Position numbers and translations under genes: made by a program | Shown here: in pieces, positions 8,021 through 15,282 of the stretch | Layout: each line of letters starts with the position of its first letter | Position numbering within the stretch: position 1 is the stretch's first letter | Assembly: GCA_900547725.1 (NCBI GenBank) | Contig: URHR01000036.1 | Location: 1 to 19,427 of the forward strand | Direction: 5' to 3' | DNA from: an uncultured Eubacteriales bacterium | GTDB taxonomy: Bacteria > Bacillota > Clostridia > Oscillospirales > CAG-272 | Length of the DNA: 19,427 bases | Notes under the pieces: generated by a model | Databases searched by the model: none | Seen by the model: only the letters and a program-made list of their open reading frames with translations | What the model was told of the DNA's origin: nothing

Positions 8021-8084
8021 CGGTTCTGTTTTCCGACGCGTTCGCATAGGCTGTTGTGAAACGCTCGGAAAGGGGAATATAAAA

Positions 8085-9116
8085 ATGAAAGAGGAACGCA
8101 GTCGGATCGCCGCGCCGACACCGGACAGTGTGAGATTGGAACCGCCCATCGGGAAGGGGACTCGTGCATTTCTGATTTTTCTGGTATGCGCCGCAGTTCT
8201 GGTGGCAGGCTTTGCCATCAGTCGGATTCGGCTTCCGCGCCGTAGCGTGAATGACGTGCCGCCTGAAAGCACGGGGACAGACGGGACATCCGGAAACGGC
8301 ACGGACGGCGCAACCGAAACGCCGGTAGAGCCGCTTCCCGACGGAGCAACTGCAATCCGTTCGGCGGATCTTTCCGGCGGAGAATTGCGGAACGAAACGG
8401 CCAAGACAGTGGACGTAGCGGCTGTGCGCGGGCTGTTCTTGCGGGAAGAGCGGATGTTCCGCGCCGACCAACCGATTGTTCTCATTCTGCATACGCACGC
8501 GCAGGAGAGTTATCGCGCTGACGACGCGCCGCCCTATCTGACGGGAACGGCGGGGGATTCCTTCTATTCCGATAACGCCGCGCAAACCGTAATCGCCGCC
8601 GGGGAAGCGCTTGCCGAAGAGCTGAACCGTGGCGGCATTCCTGCGATTCATTGTACGTCGATGCACGGGGAAGGCGGAACGCTGCGCGGCGCGTACCGTT
8701 CCGCAGCGGATTGCATCCGCGCCTATCTGGAACGCTATCCGTCCATCGAGTATGTAATCGATCTGCATCGGGACGGGATTCTGGACTCGGACGGTGCCTG
8801 TCTGCGAACCGCTTCGGCGGATGGGGGAGCGCAGGTCATGGCTGTTGTCGGAACAGACGGCAACGGAACGGACTGTCCCGCGTGGCGTTCCAATCTCGGC
8901 TTGGCACTGCAGCTGTTTGACCGCCTGAACGGAAATGCGCCCGGAAGTTGCCGCGCGGTCTCGCTGCGCAACGCGTCTTATAATCAGGAGTTTGCGGCGC
9001 ATTCGTTGCTGCTCGAGATCGGATCGGCGGGGAATACCGTATCGGAGGCGGTCTCAGCGGCAACCCGCGTCGGCAAGGTGCTCGCAGACCTCATCGGAGG
9101 TCGCGGCGACACCTGA
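8085..9116 (+). CDS. spoIIP: Stage II sporulation protein P
   Basis: SpoIIP is a membrane-anchored peptidoglycan amidase/endopeptidase of the SpoIID-SpoIIM-SpoIIP complex that drives engulfment. The 343-residue product has a short cytoplasmic N-terminus, one membrane segment (about 27-47) and a Pro/Thr/Gly-rich linker (about 50-90). The catalytic domain contains HTHAQE (His136, His138, Glu141), DLHRD (226-230) and LLLEIGS (Glu311), the zinc and catalytic motifs of the family. The Shine-Dalgarno is GGAAAGGGG before the ATG at 8085. It is probably co-transcribed with gpr. Its last 63 bp overlap, tail to tail, the small membrane-protein gene on the other strand. Confidence 0.95.
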   Translation: MKEERSRIAAPTPDSVRLEPPIGKGTRAFLIFLVCAAVLVAGFAISRIRLPRRSVNDVPPESTGTDGTSGNGTDGATETPVEPLPDGATAIRSADLSGGELRNETAKTVDVAAVRGLFLREERMFRADQPIVLILHTHAQESYRADDAPPYLTGTAGDSFYSDNAAQTVIAAGEALAEELNRGGIPAIHCTSMHGEGGTLRGAYRSAADCIRAYLERYPSIEYVIDLHRDGILDSDGACLRTASADGGAQVMAVVGTDGNGTDCPAWRSNLGLALQLFDRLNGNAPGSCRAVSLRNASYNQEFAAHSLLLEIGSAGNTVSEAVSAATRVGKVLADLIGGRGDT

Positions 9117-9479
9117 CGGATTGTCTTCTGCCCGGCTTTTTGCGTGTGCTTTCCGGCGAGCGGGTCTCAGCGCAAGATAGGCGATTGCGAGAAAGCCCGC
9201 CGCAAGAAGCAGGCAGGACACGGGAGTGAGTCTGCCTGTTTCCAACGCGCCTGCAGTTCCGACCGCGCCGAGCAGGGAGACCGTTGCGCAACCGACCCGC
9301 GCAATGCGGCGAACCCGCGCGGCGCACAGGAATGCAACCGCAGCACGAAACAGTCCGATCAACCGCACGCGAAGCCCCGAAAGGCGGCTTTGACGCGGCT
9401 TTCCGACTTCGGCATAAAATGCTTCATATATTCCGCTATTGGAATAAGTATTGGCAAAATCGGCGCATTCTCTGTTCAT
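9054..9479 (-). CDS. Small membrane protein, unknown function, divergent from a LexA-like repressor
   Basis: I do not recognise this 141-residue protein. It has a polar N-terminus (about 1-35), hydrophobic segments near 37-54, 62-78 and 86-104, and a charged C-terminal tail (RPARRKAHAKSRAED...). That suggests two or three membrane spans. Support for a real gene is an AGGAGG Shine-Dalgarno 8 nt before the ATG at 9479 and a perfect TTGACA-17-TATAAT promoter. The longer frame starting at 10250 runs through the repressor gene and is not credible. Its last 63 bp overlap the 3' end of spoIIP. Position opposite a self-cleaving repressor suggests damage-inducible control, but I see no operator. Confidence 0.7.
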   Translation of the reverse strand: MNRECADFANTYSNSGIYEAFYAEVGKPRQSRLSGLRVRLIGLFRAAVAFLCAARVRRIARVGCATVSLLGAVGTAGALETGRLTPVSCLLLAAGFLAIAYLALRPARRKAHAKSRAEDNPSGVAATSDEVCEHLADAGCR

Positions 9480-9521
9480 GAATCGGTCCTCCTGAATCCA
9501 TTTGTGGAATTCTGTGATGCT

Positions 9522-9550
9522 ATTATAGCACATCGCACAGAGCTTGTCAA
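9522..9550 (-). promoter_or_regulatory. Consensus promoter of the small membrane-protein gene
   Basis: On the minus strand, TTGACA (9550-9545) and TATAAT (9527-9522) are separated by 17 nt, with an extended TGC before the -10. This is a perfect sigma-A promoter. The A/T-rich stretch at 9551-9591 lies between it and the divergent promoter and could act as an UP element for both. Confidence 0.9.
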
Positions 9551-9591
9551 GTACTTTTTTCCAAAAAAAGAAAATATTTTTCCGAAACCCC

Positions 9592-9620
9592 TTTACAAAC
9601 CGGATTTTATGTGGTATAAT
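9592..9620 (+). promoter_or_regulatory. Promoter of the LexA-like repressor gene
   Basis: TTTACA (9592-9597) and TATAAT (9615-9620) are separated by 17 nt. The start codon lies about 30 nt beyond the -10. Confidence 0.88.
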
Positions 9621-9650
9621 AGTATCGAAATCGGAACACGGAGGCGGAAG

Positions 9651-10496
9651 ATGGAAACTTATATCGATCGGATCAAGCTGATGAAAAACAGGAAAAAGCT
9701 GACCAACGAGCGCCTGTCCGAGCTGTCGGGCGTTCCGCTCGGTACACTCAGCAAACTGCTTGCGGGGATGAACGAATCCCCGAAGCTTTCTAATATTGTA
9801 GCGATCTGCTCGGCGCTGGACTGTTCGGTGGAATACATCGTAACTGGCGCGCCGGACAATACCAATAATTACACATTGGAACCGGAAGAAATTTCTCTGG
9901 TGGAACAGTATCGTCAACTGGACAGTTGGGGAAAATCCGTTGCGGGGGTTGTCATCGCAAAGGAGCGGGAGCGCGTTCTCGGAACGGAAACCGCGCCGGC
10001 CGCTGTGCCCGCACCTGCAAAGGTTCTGCGCCCGCAGATTCCGCAACGTTCCGCAGGCCGCTTCGCAGGCGAACGACTGATGAAAGGAAAGCGCTCCATC
10101 CGCCTGTATGAACTGCCTGTTTCCGCAGGCGTCGGCGTTTATCTGGACGACGCGAGAAGCGAGAAAATCAGCATTCCGGGAAACGAAAAGACCGCAGACG
10201 CGGATTATGCACTCCGGATCAGCGGAAACAGTATGGAGCCGAAGTACCACAACGGCGATATCCTGTTGGTGCAGAATGCGGACGGCGTGGAGATCGGAGA
10301 ATTGGGGATTTTCCTGCTCGACGGTTCAGGATTTTTCAAGGTGTTCGGAGGGGACAGACTGATCTCCCTCAATCCCGAATACGGTCCGATTCTGCTTAAG
10401 GATTTCTCCGACGTGCAGTGCCGCGGGCGCGTGGTCGGGAAGCTGAGACGGAAAGCTTTGACCCATGCCGATGCCGACGGGTCTGCGGATCTGTGA
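9651..10496 (+). CDS. XRE-family repressor with S24 (LexA/CI-like) self-cleavage domain
   Basis: A 281-residue DNA-binding regulator. The N-terminus (about 5-65) is an XRE/Cro-CI helix-turn-helix (LSELSGVPLGTLSKLLAG). A linker (about 105-150) leads to a peptidase S24 domain. A probable Ala-Gly cleavage site lies in PVSAGVG (159-160), with catalytic Ser194 in SGNSMEP and Lys230 in GSGFFKVF. By analogy with LexA and CI, a RecA filament or another signal would trigger self-cleavage and derepression. It has XRE architecture, not the winged helix of canonical LexA, so targets cannot be assumed. The start at 9651 follows GGAGG. Upstream in-frame codons lie before the promoter and are rejected. Divergent neighbour: the small membrane protein. 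Confidence 0.9.
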   Translation: METYIDRIKLMKNRKKLTNERLSELSGVPLGTLSKLLAGMNESPKLSNIVAICSALDCSVEYIVTGAPDNTNNYTLEPEEISLVEQYRQLDSWGKSVAGVVIAKERERVLGTETAPAAVPAPAKVLRPQIPQRSAGRFAGERLMKGKRSIRLYELPVSAGVGVYLDDARSEKISIPGNEKTADADYALRISGNSMEPKYHNGDILLVQNADGVEIGELGIFLLDGSGFFKVFGGDRLISLNPEYGPILLKDFSDVQCRGRVVGKLRRKALTHADADGSADL

Positions 10497-10515
10497 CGGA
10501 ATTCAATTGTTCTAT

Positions 10516-10551
10516 CCATCAAAATGGGCGCTGATGCGCCTTTTTTGATGG
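10516..10551 (+). terminator. Intrinsic terminator after the repressor gene
   Basis: GGCGC-TGAT-GCGCC (10527-10540) is followed by TTTTTT. The flanking CCATCAAAA and TTTTGATGG extend the helix, so it could also work on the other strand. A second hairpin (AAAAGCAC 10553-10560 with GTGCTTTT 10568-10575) follows directly, before the next promoter. Confidence 0.88.
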
Positions 10552-10588
10552 AAAAAGCACCCGAAACGTGCTTTTCCGTCTGGAAACC

Positions 10589-10617
10589 TTGACATTCGGA
10601 CGGTTTTATGATATAAT
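10589..10617 (+). promoter_or_regulatory. Consensus promoter of the EpsG-like gene
   Basis: TTGACA (10589-10594) and TATAAT (10612-10617) are separated by 17 nt. The leader is about 50 nt to the ATG at 10673. Confidence 0.9.
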
Positions 10618-10672
10618 AATGTGTCAATCCGTTTTCGGGGGCATGGCGAACCGAGAGAGAAAGGAGGAAGAT

Positions 10673-11767
10673 ATGGCGGTTTATATCGTTTTTTATTGTT
10701 TGATCGCCCTGTTCGGCGTGTATACCTTCTATCATCGGAACTGTCCCGGGAAACGCCATGTTTGGGGAATCATCCTCATGACTCTTCTGTTTACGGCGCT
10801 TGTCGCGCTCCGTCACCCGAGCATGGGAATCGATCTGCACTACGGCGAATCGACCGGATATCTGGCGTCCTATCAGGAGATTGCGAAGCTGTCTTTCCGT
10901 GACCTGTTTGCACTTGAGAACTGGCAGAACTACGAATGGGGATATGTCGTTTTCAATAAATTGCTTTCCTATATTTCAACCGACTATCAGGTCCTGCTGA
11001 TTGCCTGCGCGATTCTGTCCGTCGTTCCCGTTGGACTTGTCATTGCACTTTACAGTGAAGATTATGACTTTTCCATGGTGGTTTATCTCGGACTGCCGTG
11101 CGCCCTGATTGTGTTCTCAACTCTGCGGCAGGCGATTGCGGTTGGAATCTGTTGCATTGCGTATCTGTTCATTCAAAAGAAGCAATGGGCGCCGTTCCTC
11201 CTGCTGGTCTTTCTGGCGTGGCTGTTCCATGGTTCCGCGCTCGTATTTTTGGTTGCATATCCCGCCTACCACCTGAAGCTGAAGCGGTGGCAGAGACTGC
11301 TCGGAATCCCCGTATTGGGAGGAATCTTCCTTGGCAGATATCAGCTGTTCAATCTGGCAATGAAGCTGATGGATAAAAGCGCAGTTCCGGTTGATACGGG
11401 CGCTTACCGTCTGATGTTGGTATTTTGGCTGATCTACCTGTTCTGCGTGGTGTTCTGGGACAAAGAGGATGACATCAGCGGTGGTTTTCTCAATGTGTTT
11501 TACTTTGCCTGCGTGTGCCAGTGTTTCAGCAACGTCAATCAGATTGCCGAGCGACTCGGATACTATTTCATGGTTGCATTGGTGATTGCACTTCCGAATA
11601 TCGTGGCGCACGTGCGGAATTTCAAATTCCGGATGTTCCTCAAATACAGCATTTGCAGCGTCTTTGTTGCATTCGGTCTGTATTCCTTCTATACCTGCTA
11701 TTGGTCGCAGACCTACCCGTACCATTTCTTCTGGGAGAATGTCCCGGCGGCAACGACAGCCGCGTGA
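10673..11767 (+). CDS. EpsG family membrane protein (probable polysaccharide polymerase)
   Basis: A 364-residue protein with many hydrophobic segments, consistent with an inner-membrane polymerase of the EpsG/Wzy type that joins exopolysaccharide repeat units. Family-like signatures are RHPSMGIDLHYG near 47-58, EWGY near 88-91 with NKLLSYIS following, STLRQAIAVG near 149-158 and LFHGSAL near 184-190. The ATG at 10673 follows AGGAGG with a 5-nt spacer. An ATG at 10643 is in frame but has a weaker ribosome site. It has its own promoter and a terminator. No glycosyltransferase or other exopolysaccharide gene is nearby, so the specific role is unknown. It faces the 3' end of spoIIIAH. Confidence 0.8.
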   Translation: MAVYIVFYCLIALFGVYTFYHRNCPGKRHVWGIILMTLLFTALVALRHPSMGIDLHYGESTGYLASYQEIAKLSFRDLFALENWQNYEWGYVVFNKLLSYISTDYQVLLIACAILSVVPVGLVIALYSEDYDFSMVVYLGLPCALIVFSTLRQAIAVGICCIAYLFIQKKQWAPFLLLVFLAWLFHGSALVFLVAYPAYHLKLKRWQRLLGIPVLGGIFLGRYQLFNLAMKLMDKSAVPVDTGAYRLMLVFWLIYLFCVVFWDKEDDISGGFLNVFYFACVCQCFSNVNQIAERLGYYFMVALVIALPNIVAHVRNFKFRMFLKYSICSVFVAFGLYSFYTCYWSQTYPYHFFWENVPAATTAA

Positions 11768-11786
11768 GCGTGTCAAAATCCATTTC

Positions 11787-11824
11787 ATCCCCCCGCGAGG
11801 CAAGCGCTTCGCGGGGGGATTTTC
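11787..11824 (+). terminator. Intrinsic terminator between convergent genes
   Basis: A 12-bp perfect stem (11787-11798 with 11809-11820, GC-rich) is followed by TTTT on the plus strand, after the EpsG-like gene. It ends a few bases before the spoIIIAH stop at 11828. The same stem may also help end the spoIIIA operon, although no U-run follows it on the minus strand. Confidence 0.8.
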
Positions 11825-11827
11825 GGA

Positions 11828-12445
11828 TTATTTCTTGTTGATGATGGTCACGCCGGTCGGTGCGATGCCGGTCTGGGCGTATACAATCTCGTTGATCTGC
11901 GCGATCTGGGCGGGCTGTAATTCCTCTGCCTTGACCACAATCTGAACCTTTTCTCCCGAGATCACCGCCACGCACTGTTCAAAGCCCTTTGCGGTGACAA
12001 GGGATTCAATGTTCGCTTCCTTCTGAATCTCATCCGCGATTGCGGCAATGCCCGCGAGCGCTTCCGTCTTTACGGTCTCGCTCGATTCCTTGTTGTCAAC
12101 CACTGATTGCAGAACCTCCAAAGCCTCGTCTCTGGCTCTCTGGCGGCTGACCTGCGTTGCCGAGAAGTAGGTTCCACTCTGGTCGGTCGGCGCGTCGTCG
12201 CCCTTCTGTTCTTCCTGACTGCCGTTCGGCTTGTCGTAACCCTGATAGCCGTCCTTGCCTGTCTTGCCCCCCGAGAAGAGAACCCAGTTCAGCAGAACCG
12301 CAACGCCGATGAGCAGAACCGACGCGGTGATGATGATATTCCGCTTGCCGATCTTCATGATGAACAGACGGAATTTTCCCTCTTTTTTGTGGGGGGTAGC
12401 GGGGTTTTCCGCAGTGGGGCTGAGCGCGTAATTCTTGTTTTTCAT
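11828..12445 (-). CDS. spoIIIAH: Stage III sporulation protein AH
   Basis: Mother-cell membrane protein whose extracellular YscJ/FliF-like domain binds forespore SpoIIQ, forming the SpoIIIA-SpoIIQ channel. The 205-residue protein has a cytoplasmic N-terminus, one membrane span (about 36-57), a Gly/Asp/Gln-rich linker, and the family's C-terminal domain with RARDEALEVLQSVVDN, IADEIQKEANIE and LVTAKGFEQCVAVIS. The start at 12445 was preferred to an in-frame ATG at 12475 because AGGAGG lies 8 nt upstream of it. It is the last gene of spoIIIA, 74 nt after spoIIIAG, the widest gap in the operon. Confidence 0.94.
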   Translation of the reverse strand: MKNKNYALSPTAENPATPHKKEGKFRLFIMKIGKRNIIITASVLLIGVAVLLNWVLFSGGKTGKDGYQGYDKPNGSQEEQKGDDAPTDQSGTYFSATQVSRQRARDEALEVLQSVVDNKESSETVKTEALAGIAAIADEIQKEANIESLVTAKGFEQCVAVISGEKVQIVVKAEELQPAQIAQINEIVYAQTGIAPTGVTIINKK

Positions 12446-12512
12446 TTCGATTTCCTCCTCGAAAATGTTTTTCATTTCATTCTATGCGACGGAGCTTTAT
12501 AATATGCGGCGG

Positions 12513-12537
12513 GCAGGCATTATGTGCCTGCTTTTTT
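12513..12537 (+). terminator. Terminator-like hairpin at the spoIIIAG/AH junction, antisense strand
   Basis: GCAGGCA-TTATG-TGCCTGC (12513-12531) is followed by TTTTTT on the plus strand. The spoIIIAG stop codon sits in the loop. In the operon's own direction there is no U-run, so it would act as a terminator only for antisense transcription. It could also be an mRNA processing or stability hairpin. Confidence 0.5.
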
Positions 12538-13050
12538 CGCTTCCGTTATATAAATGCGGTTGGTCGGAACGTGGTACGCCGCCGAGAGCAGGGCGGTCAG
12601 CTCCTGCCGGACGGCGGAATTCATGCCGCCGCGGCAGACGATTCCGATGCCGACGATCTCGGGGGCGTTGCGGGAAAGTCTCAGCGCCGAGGCGTTCGAG
12701 CCGCTGCCGACGATGACATACTGTTCGCCTCCGTCCCGCCCCGCCTCGGTGGCGTAAACGTCCGAGAAACCGCCCGAGAGCGTCAGCGCGACCGTGACGT
12801 TTCCCACACCGTCCACCGATTCGCAAAGATTGCGGATGTCCTGTTCCAACGCGTTGCGATAGTCGGCGAGAATCTGTTCCGAATTGTCGGTTTCGGCGGG
12901 CGCGTCGGCTGTTTGTTTCCTGCTTCCAAGTCCGCTCCCGAATACCAGAAGCAGGATTCCGCACAGCGCGCCGAGGGGGATCAGCCAGACCCGCCACGCG
13001 CCGCCCTTTTCGTTCTCGCCGTTCTCTCGGCTCCTTTTGAATCCGAACAT
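12520..13050 (-). CDS. spoIIIAG: Stage III sporulation protein AG
   Basis: Forms the large ring of the SpoIIIA-SpoIIQ channel between mother cell and forespore. The 176-residue protein has a short charged N-terminus, one membrane span (about 20-38), and a periplasmic ring-building domain containing RNLCESVDGVGNVTVALTL and a C-terminal segment PEIVGIGIVCRGG. The ATG at 13050 is preceded by AGGAGG at 9 nt. The longer frame to 13089 lacks a ribosome site. The gene begins 13 nt after the spoIIIAF stop. Confidence 0.93.
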   Translation of the reverse strand: MFGFKRSRENGENEKGGAWRVWLIPLGALCGILLLVFGSGLGSRKQTADAPAETDNSEQILADYRNALEQDIRNLCESVDGVGNVTVALTLSGGFSDVYATEAGRDGGEQYVIVGSGSNASALRLSRNAPEIVGIGIVCRGGMNSAVRQELTALLSAAYHVPTNRIYITEAKKAGT

Positions 13051-13063
13051 GATATCATACCTC

Positions 13064-13528
13064 CTATTCGATTGCCGTGACGCATTCACAGCCGATCAGA
13101 TCTTCGACAAAGGACTCGATTTTTTCGGGGTCACGCCAGATGGCAGAGCCGGACAGAATGACCGTGATTTTTTTCGGTACAGTTTCGTTGTCTGCCTCCC
13201 ATTCGATTTCGCACCGCACCGAGCCTTCCGCCAGCGCGAACTGTTCCCCGATCAGTTCGGTCAGCGTTCGCGCGAAATAGGTGCGGGAGGCGGACTCCAT
13301 TGCCTGTTTCATTTTTTGCGTATATTCTTCGCGCGCGTCCTGCGCCGCGTCCGGAATCGTGTAGTCGCGGATCGCCCGAAAGGCGCGGGGGAGCGGCGCG
13401 GAGAGCACGCAAAGCAGAAAGAGCGCCGAAATGAGCCGCACGGTCTTTCTGCCGCGCTCGGGGACTAACAGGTCGACCAGAGCCACGGCGAGCGCAGAGC
13501 CGAACAGCGTCAGCAGATAAGCCGTCAT
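13064..13528 (-). CDS. spoIIIAF: Stage III sporulation protein AF
   Basis: A 154-residue member of the SpoIIIA complex with two N-terminal membrane spans (about 1-20 and 30-46). A soluble C-terminal domain follows, with mixed alpha/beta character (CEIEWEAD, KKITVILSG) and ends in CVTAIE, resembling the ring-building fold of other SpoIIIA subunits. The ATG at 13528 has AGGAGGT upstream, with GGAG nearer. It lies between spoIIIAE (16-nt gap) and spoIIIAG, the conserved operon order. Confidence 0.92.
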   Translation of the reverse strand: MTAYLLTLFGSALAVALVDLLVPERGRKTVRLISALFLLCVLSAPLPRAFRAIRDYTIPDAAQDAREEYTQKMKQAMESASRTYFARTLTELIGEQFALAEGSVRCEIEWEADNETVPKKITVILSGSAIWRDPEKIESFVEDLIGCECVTAIE

Positions 13529-13544
13529 TGGTTCTCCGCACCTC

Positions 13545-14672
13545 CTATCCGATTGCTGAGGCGCAGTGCGCCAACAGAGTCAGCGCGAGAATAAAGACCG
13601 ACGAGCAGATGCTCACCGCCGCGGCAAGGTAGCCGCAGAGTGAGGCAACCTCGTCCAACAGCTTTTTCTCGGACGTGCATCCCACAAGGTCGGCAACCGA
13701 TGCGCCGAGCTGCCAGACCAGACGGTAGAGAAGCAGTTCCGCAAGCACGGGTAACAGCACGAGCAACAGGAGCAGAACCCCTGAGATGCCGATCGTCCCG
13801 CGCAGGTATCCGACTCCCGCGCTGACCGTCCGGAGCAGTTCCGATACCGATCCGCCGACCACGGGGATCAGGTTTCCTGCCGCGAATTTCGCGCCCCGCA
13901 TGGCAAGCGTGTCGGCACGTGCGCCGAGCGTGGTCTGCGCGCCGAGCATGGCAAGCAGGAGCGTCATAAGAAAGGCGAGCAGCGTGGTGTATTGCTTTTT
14001 GACGGTTGCCGCGAGCGTTCCGAGCCGCATATTGGAGTCCACTGCCTCCATCGCCGCAAACGCCAGACAGACGCCTGCAAACGGCACAACGGTTTTTCCG
14101 ACCAGTTCCTCGGTCAGGGTCAGATAGACCGTCAGCCCTGCCGCGCCCGATGCGGCGGCGGTAACGTTTCCGCCCATCGCATAGAGCGTGGCAAGCAGGG
14201 GAATGGCGGCGGAGGTCATTTTTCCGAGCGTGGAGAAATAATTCGTTGCCACCCGAACCGTCGTATAGCCGCCCGAGAGAAGCGCTGTGAGAATGGCGAG
14301 CGTGGAGCAGAAGGAGAATGCCCGTCCAACCGATTCGCTTCGCATGGAGTCCCGCAGAGCCGAGGCGACCGCCGAGAGAAGCAAAAGCCCCGTGATCTGC
14401 GCGAGCAGCCGCAGGCAGTCCCCGAGCCGAAGCCCGACCGTGCGCAGAACCGTTTCCAGAAGATAGGAAAAATCGCTCAGCTTGCCCGCGCCGTCGGCAA
14501 GCGTCCCGCTGTCCGCGGAAAACAGTTCCTCGGGGAGGTATTCGCGGATATCCTCGGGAATCGCCGCCAGAAAATCCTCATATTCGGGCGGAACGCGCTC
14601 CCCGATGCTGTCGGCGGCTTCCTCCTCGGCAGAAACCGGGAACGCGGGCAGAAACGGGAGGAGCAGAAGCAT
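13545..14672 (-). CDS. spoIIIAE: Stage III sporulation protein AE
   Basis: Polytopic membrane core subunit of the SpoIIIA channel. From the ATG at 14672 it has 375 residues, near the usual 390-400. A signal peptide (MLLLLPFLPAFPVSA) is followed by an extracellular region (about 16-80), then multiple membrane segments, including a glycine-rich stretch LYAMGGNVTAAASGAAG. The start overlaps the spoIIIAD stop in a TAATG, so translation is probably coupled; I see no good independent Shine-Dalgarno. The frame is open to 15074, but that part runs across spoIIIAD in another frame and is rejected. Confidence 0.93.
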   Translation of the reverse strand: MLLLLPFLPAFPVSAEEEAADSIGERVPPEYEDFLAAIPEDIREYLPEELFSADSGTLADGAGKLSDFSYLLETVLRTVGLRLGDCLRLLAQITGLLLLSAVASALRDSMRSESVGRAFSFCSTLAILTALLSGGYTTVRVATNYFSTLGKMTSAAIPLLATLYAMGGNVTAAASGAAGLTVYLTLTEELVGKTVVPFAGVCLAFAAMEAVDSNMRLGTLAATVKKQYTTLLAFLMTLLLAMLGAQTTLGARADTLAMRGAKFAAGNLIPVVGGSVSELLRTVSAGVGYLRGTIGISGVLLLLLVLLPVLAELLLYRLVWQLGASVADLVGCTSEKKLLDEVASLCGYLAAAVSICSSVFILALTLLAHCASAIG

Positions 14673-15064
14673 TACGAGGCAAGCGAGAGCAATTCGCGCG
14701 CGGTGGAAAGAATTTCGGCGATCAGCGGGAGCGCCAGAAGCAGAATTTCCACCTTTCCCGCCAGTTCCACGCCGTTTGCCACGCCGCTCTCTCCGCTTTC
14801 GCGGCAGAGTTCCGCGCAGCACTGGGTCAGTACCGCAATGCCGAGCGCTTTGAGCAGGAATTCCGCATACCCGGGTACTCCTGCGGCTTCGGTCAGCGTT
14901 CGGATGTAGGAAACAAGCGGGGCGGACATGGCAATGATCGCCCCCGCGAATACCGCCGCCAACGCAAACCGCAAAAGCGGCACGAATTCGCCCCGCCACT
15001 GCCGCAACAGGATTGCGAGCGTCACGCCCGCCACGGCAAACAGACAGATCCGAACCGTATCCAT
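14672..15064 (-). CDS. spoIIIAD: Stage III sporulation protein AD
   Basis: A 130-residue, highly hydrophobic subunit of the SpoIIIA complex with about four membrane segments, ending EILSTARELLSLAS. It is related in sequence to SpoIIIAC. The ATG at 15064 lies 6 nt after the spoIIIAC stop with only a weak G-rich ribosome site, so it probably depends on translation of spoIIIAC. The stop overlaps the spoIIIAE start by one base. Confidence 0.93.
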   Translation of the reverse strand: MDTVRICLFAVAGVTLAILLRQWRGEFVPLLRFALAAVFAGAIIAMSAPLVSYIRTLTEAAGVPGYAEFLLKALGIAVLTQCCAELCRESGESGVANGVELAGKVEILLLALPLIAEILSTARELLSLAS

Positions 15065-15070
15065 GCGCCG

Positions 15071-15265
15071 TCATACCCCGAACACCGAGCGAACCAGATC
15101 GAACAGTTCGCGGATCTGGCTGACCAGAAGCATCAGCACCACGATCATTCCCGCAATGGTGACGAACATCGCCTGTTCGTCCCGTCCCGTTTTGCTGAGA
15201 ATCTGAGCGGCGATCGCCGCGAGAATTCCAACGCCCGCAACCTTGATAATGAGGGAAATATCCAT
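15071..15265 (-). CDS. spoIIIAC: Stage III sporulation protein AC
   Basis: A 64-residue protein with two membrane spans (about 3-23 and 33-50), the smallest SpoIIIA subunit and of normal family size. The N-terminus MDISLIIKVAGVGILAAI matches the family (IIFQIAGVGI in Bacillus). The ATG at 15265 has AAAGGA upstream. An in-frame ATG at 15289 would add eight residues and overlap spoIIIAB, and is less likely. Confidence 0.93.
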   Translation of the reverse strand: MDISLIIKVAGVGILAAIAAQILSKTGRDEQAMFVTIAGMIVVLMLLVSQIRELFDLVRSVFGV

Positions 15266-15282
15266 GCTTTTCGCATTCCTTT

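Noticed and set aside
7253..8485. 410-residue minus-strand frame opposite gpr
   Set aside because: Arg/Ser-rich shadow of gpr and spoIIP with no ribosome site or family features.
9518..9530. Palindrome TGCTATTATAGCA over the -10 as a repressor operator
   Set aside because: The same TGC-TATAAT arrangement occurs at the unrelated pheST promoter, so it is explained by an extended -10 element.
9480..10250. Upstream extension of the small membrane-protein frame
   Set aside because: It runs antisense through the repressor gene and through the promoters. The Shine-Dalgarno and promoter fix the start at 9479.
14673..15074. N-terminal extension of the spoIIIAE frame
   Set aside because: The extra 134 residues overlap spoIIIAD in another frame. 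The TAATG junction and signal peptide place the start at 14672.
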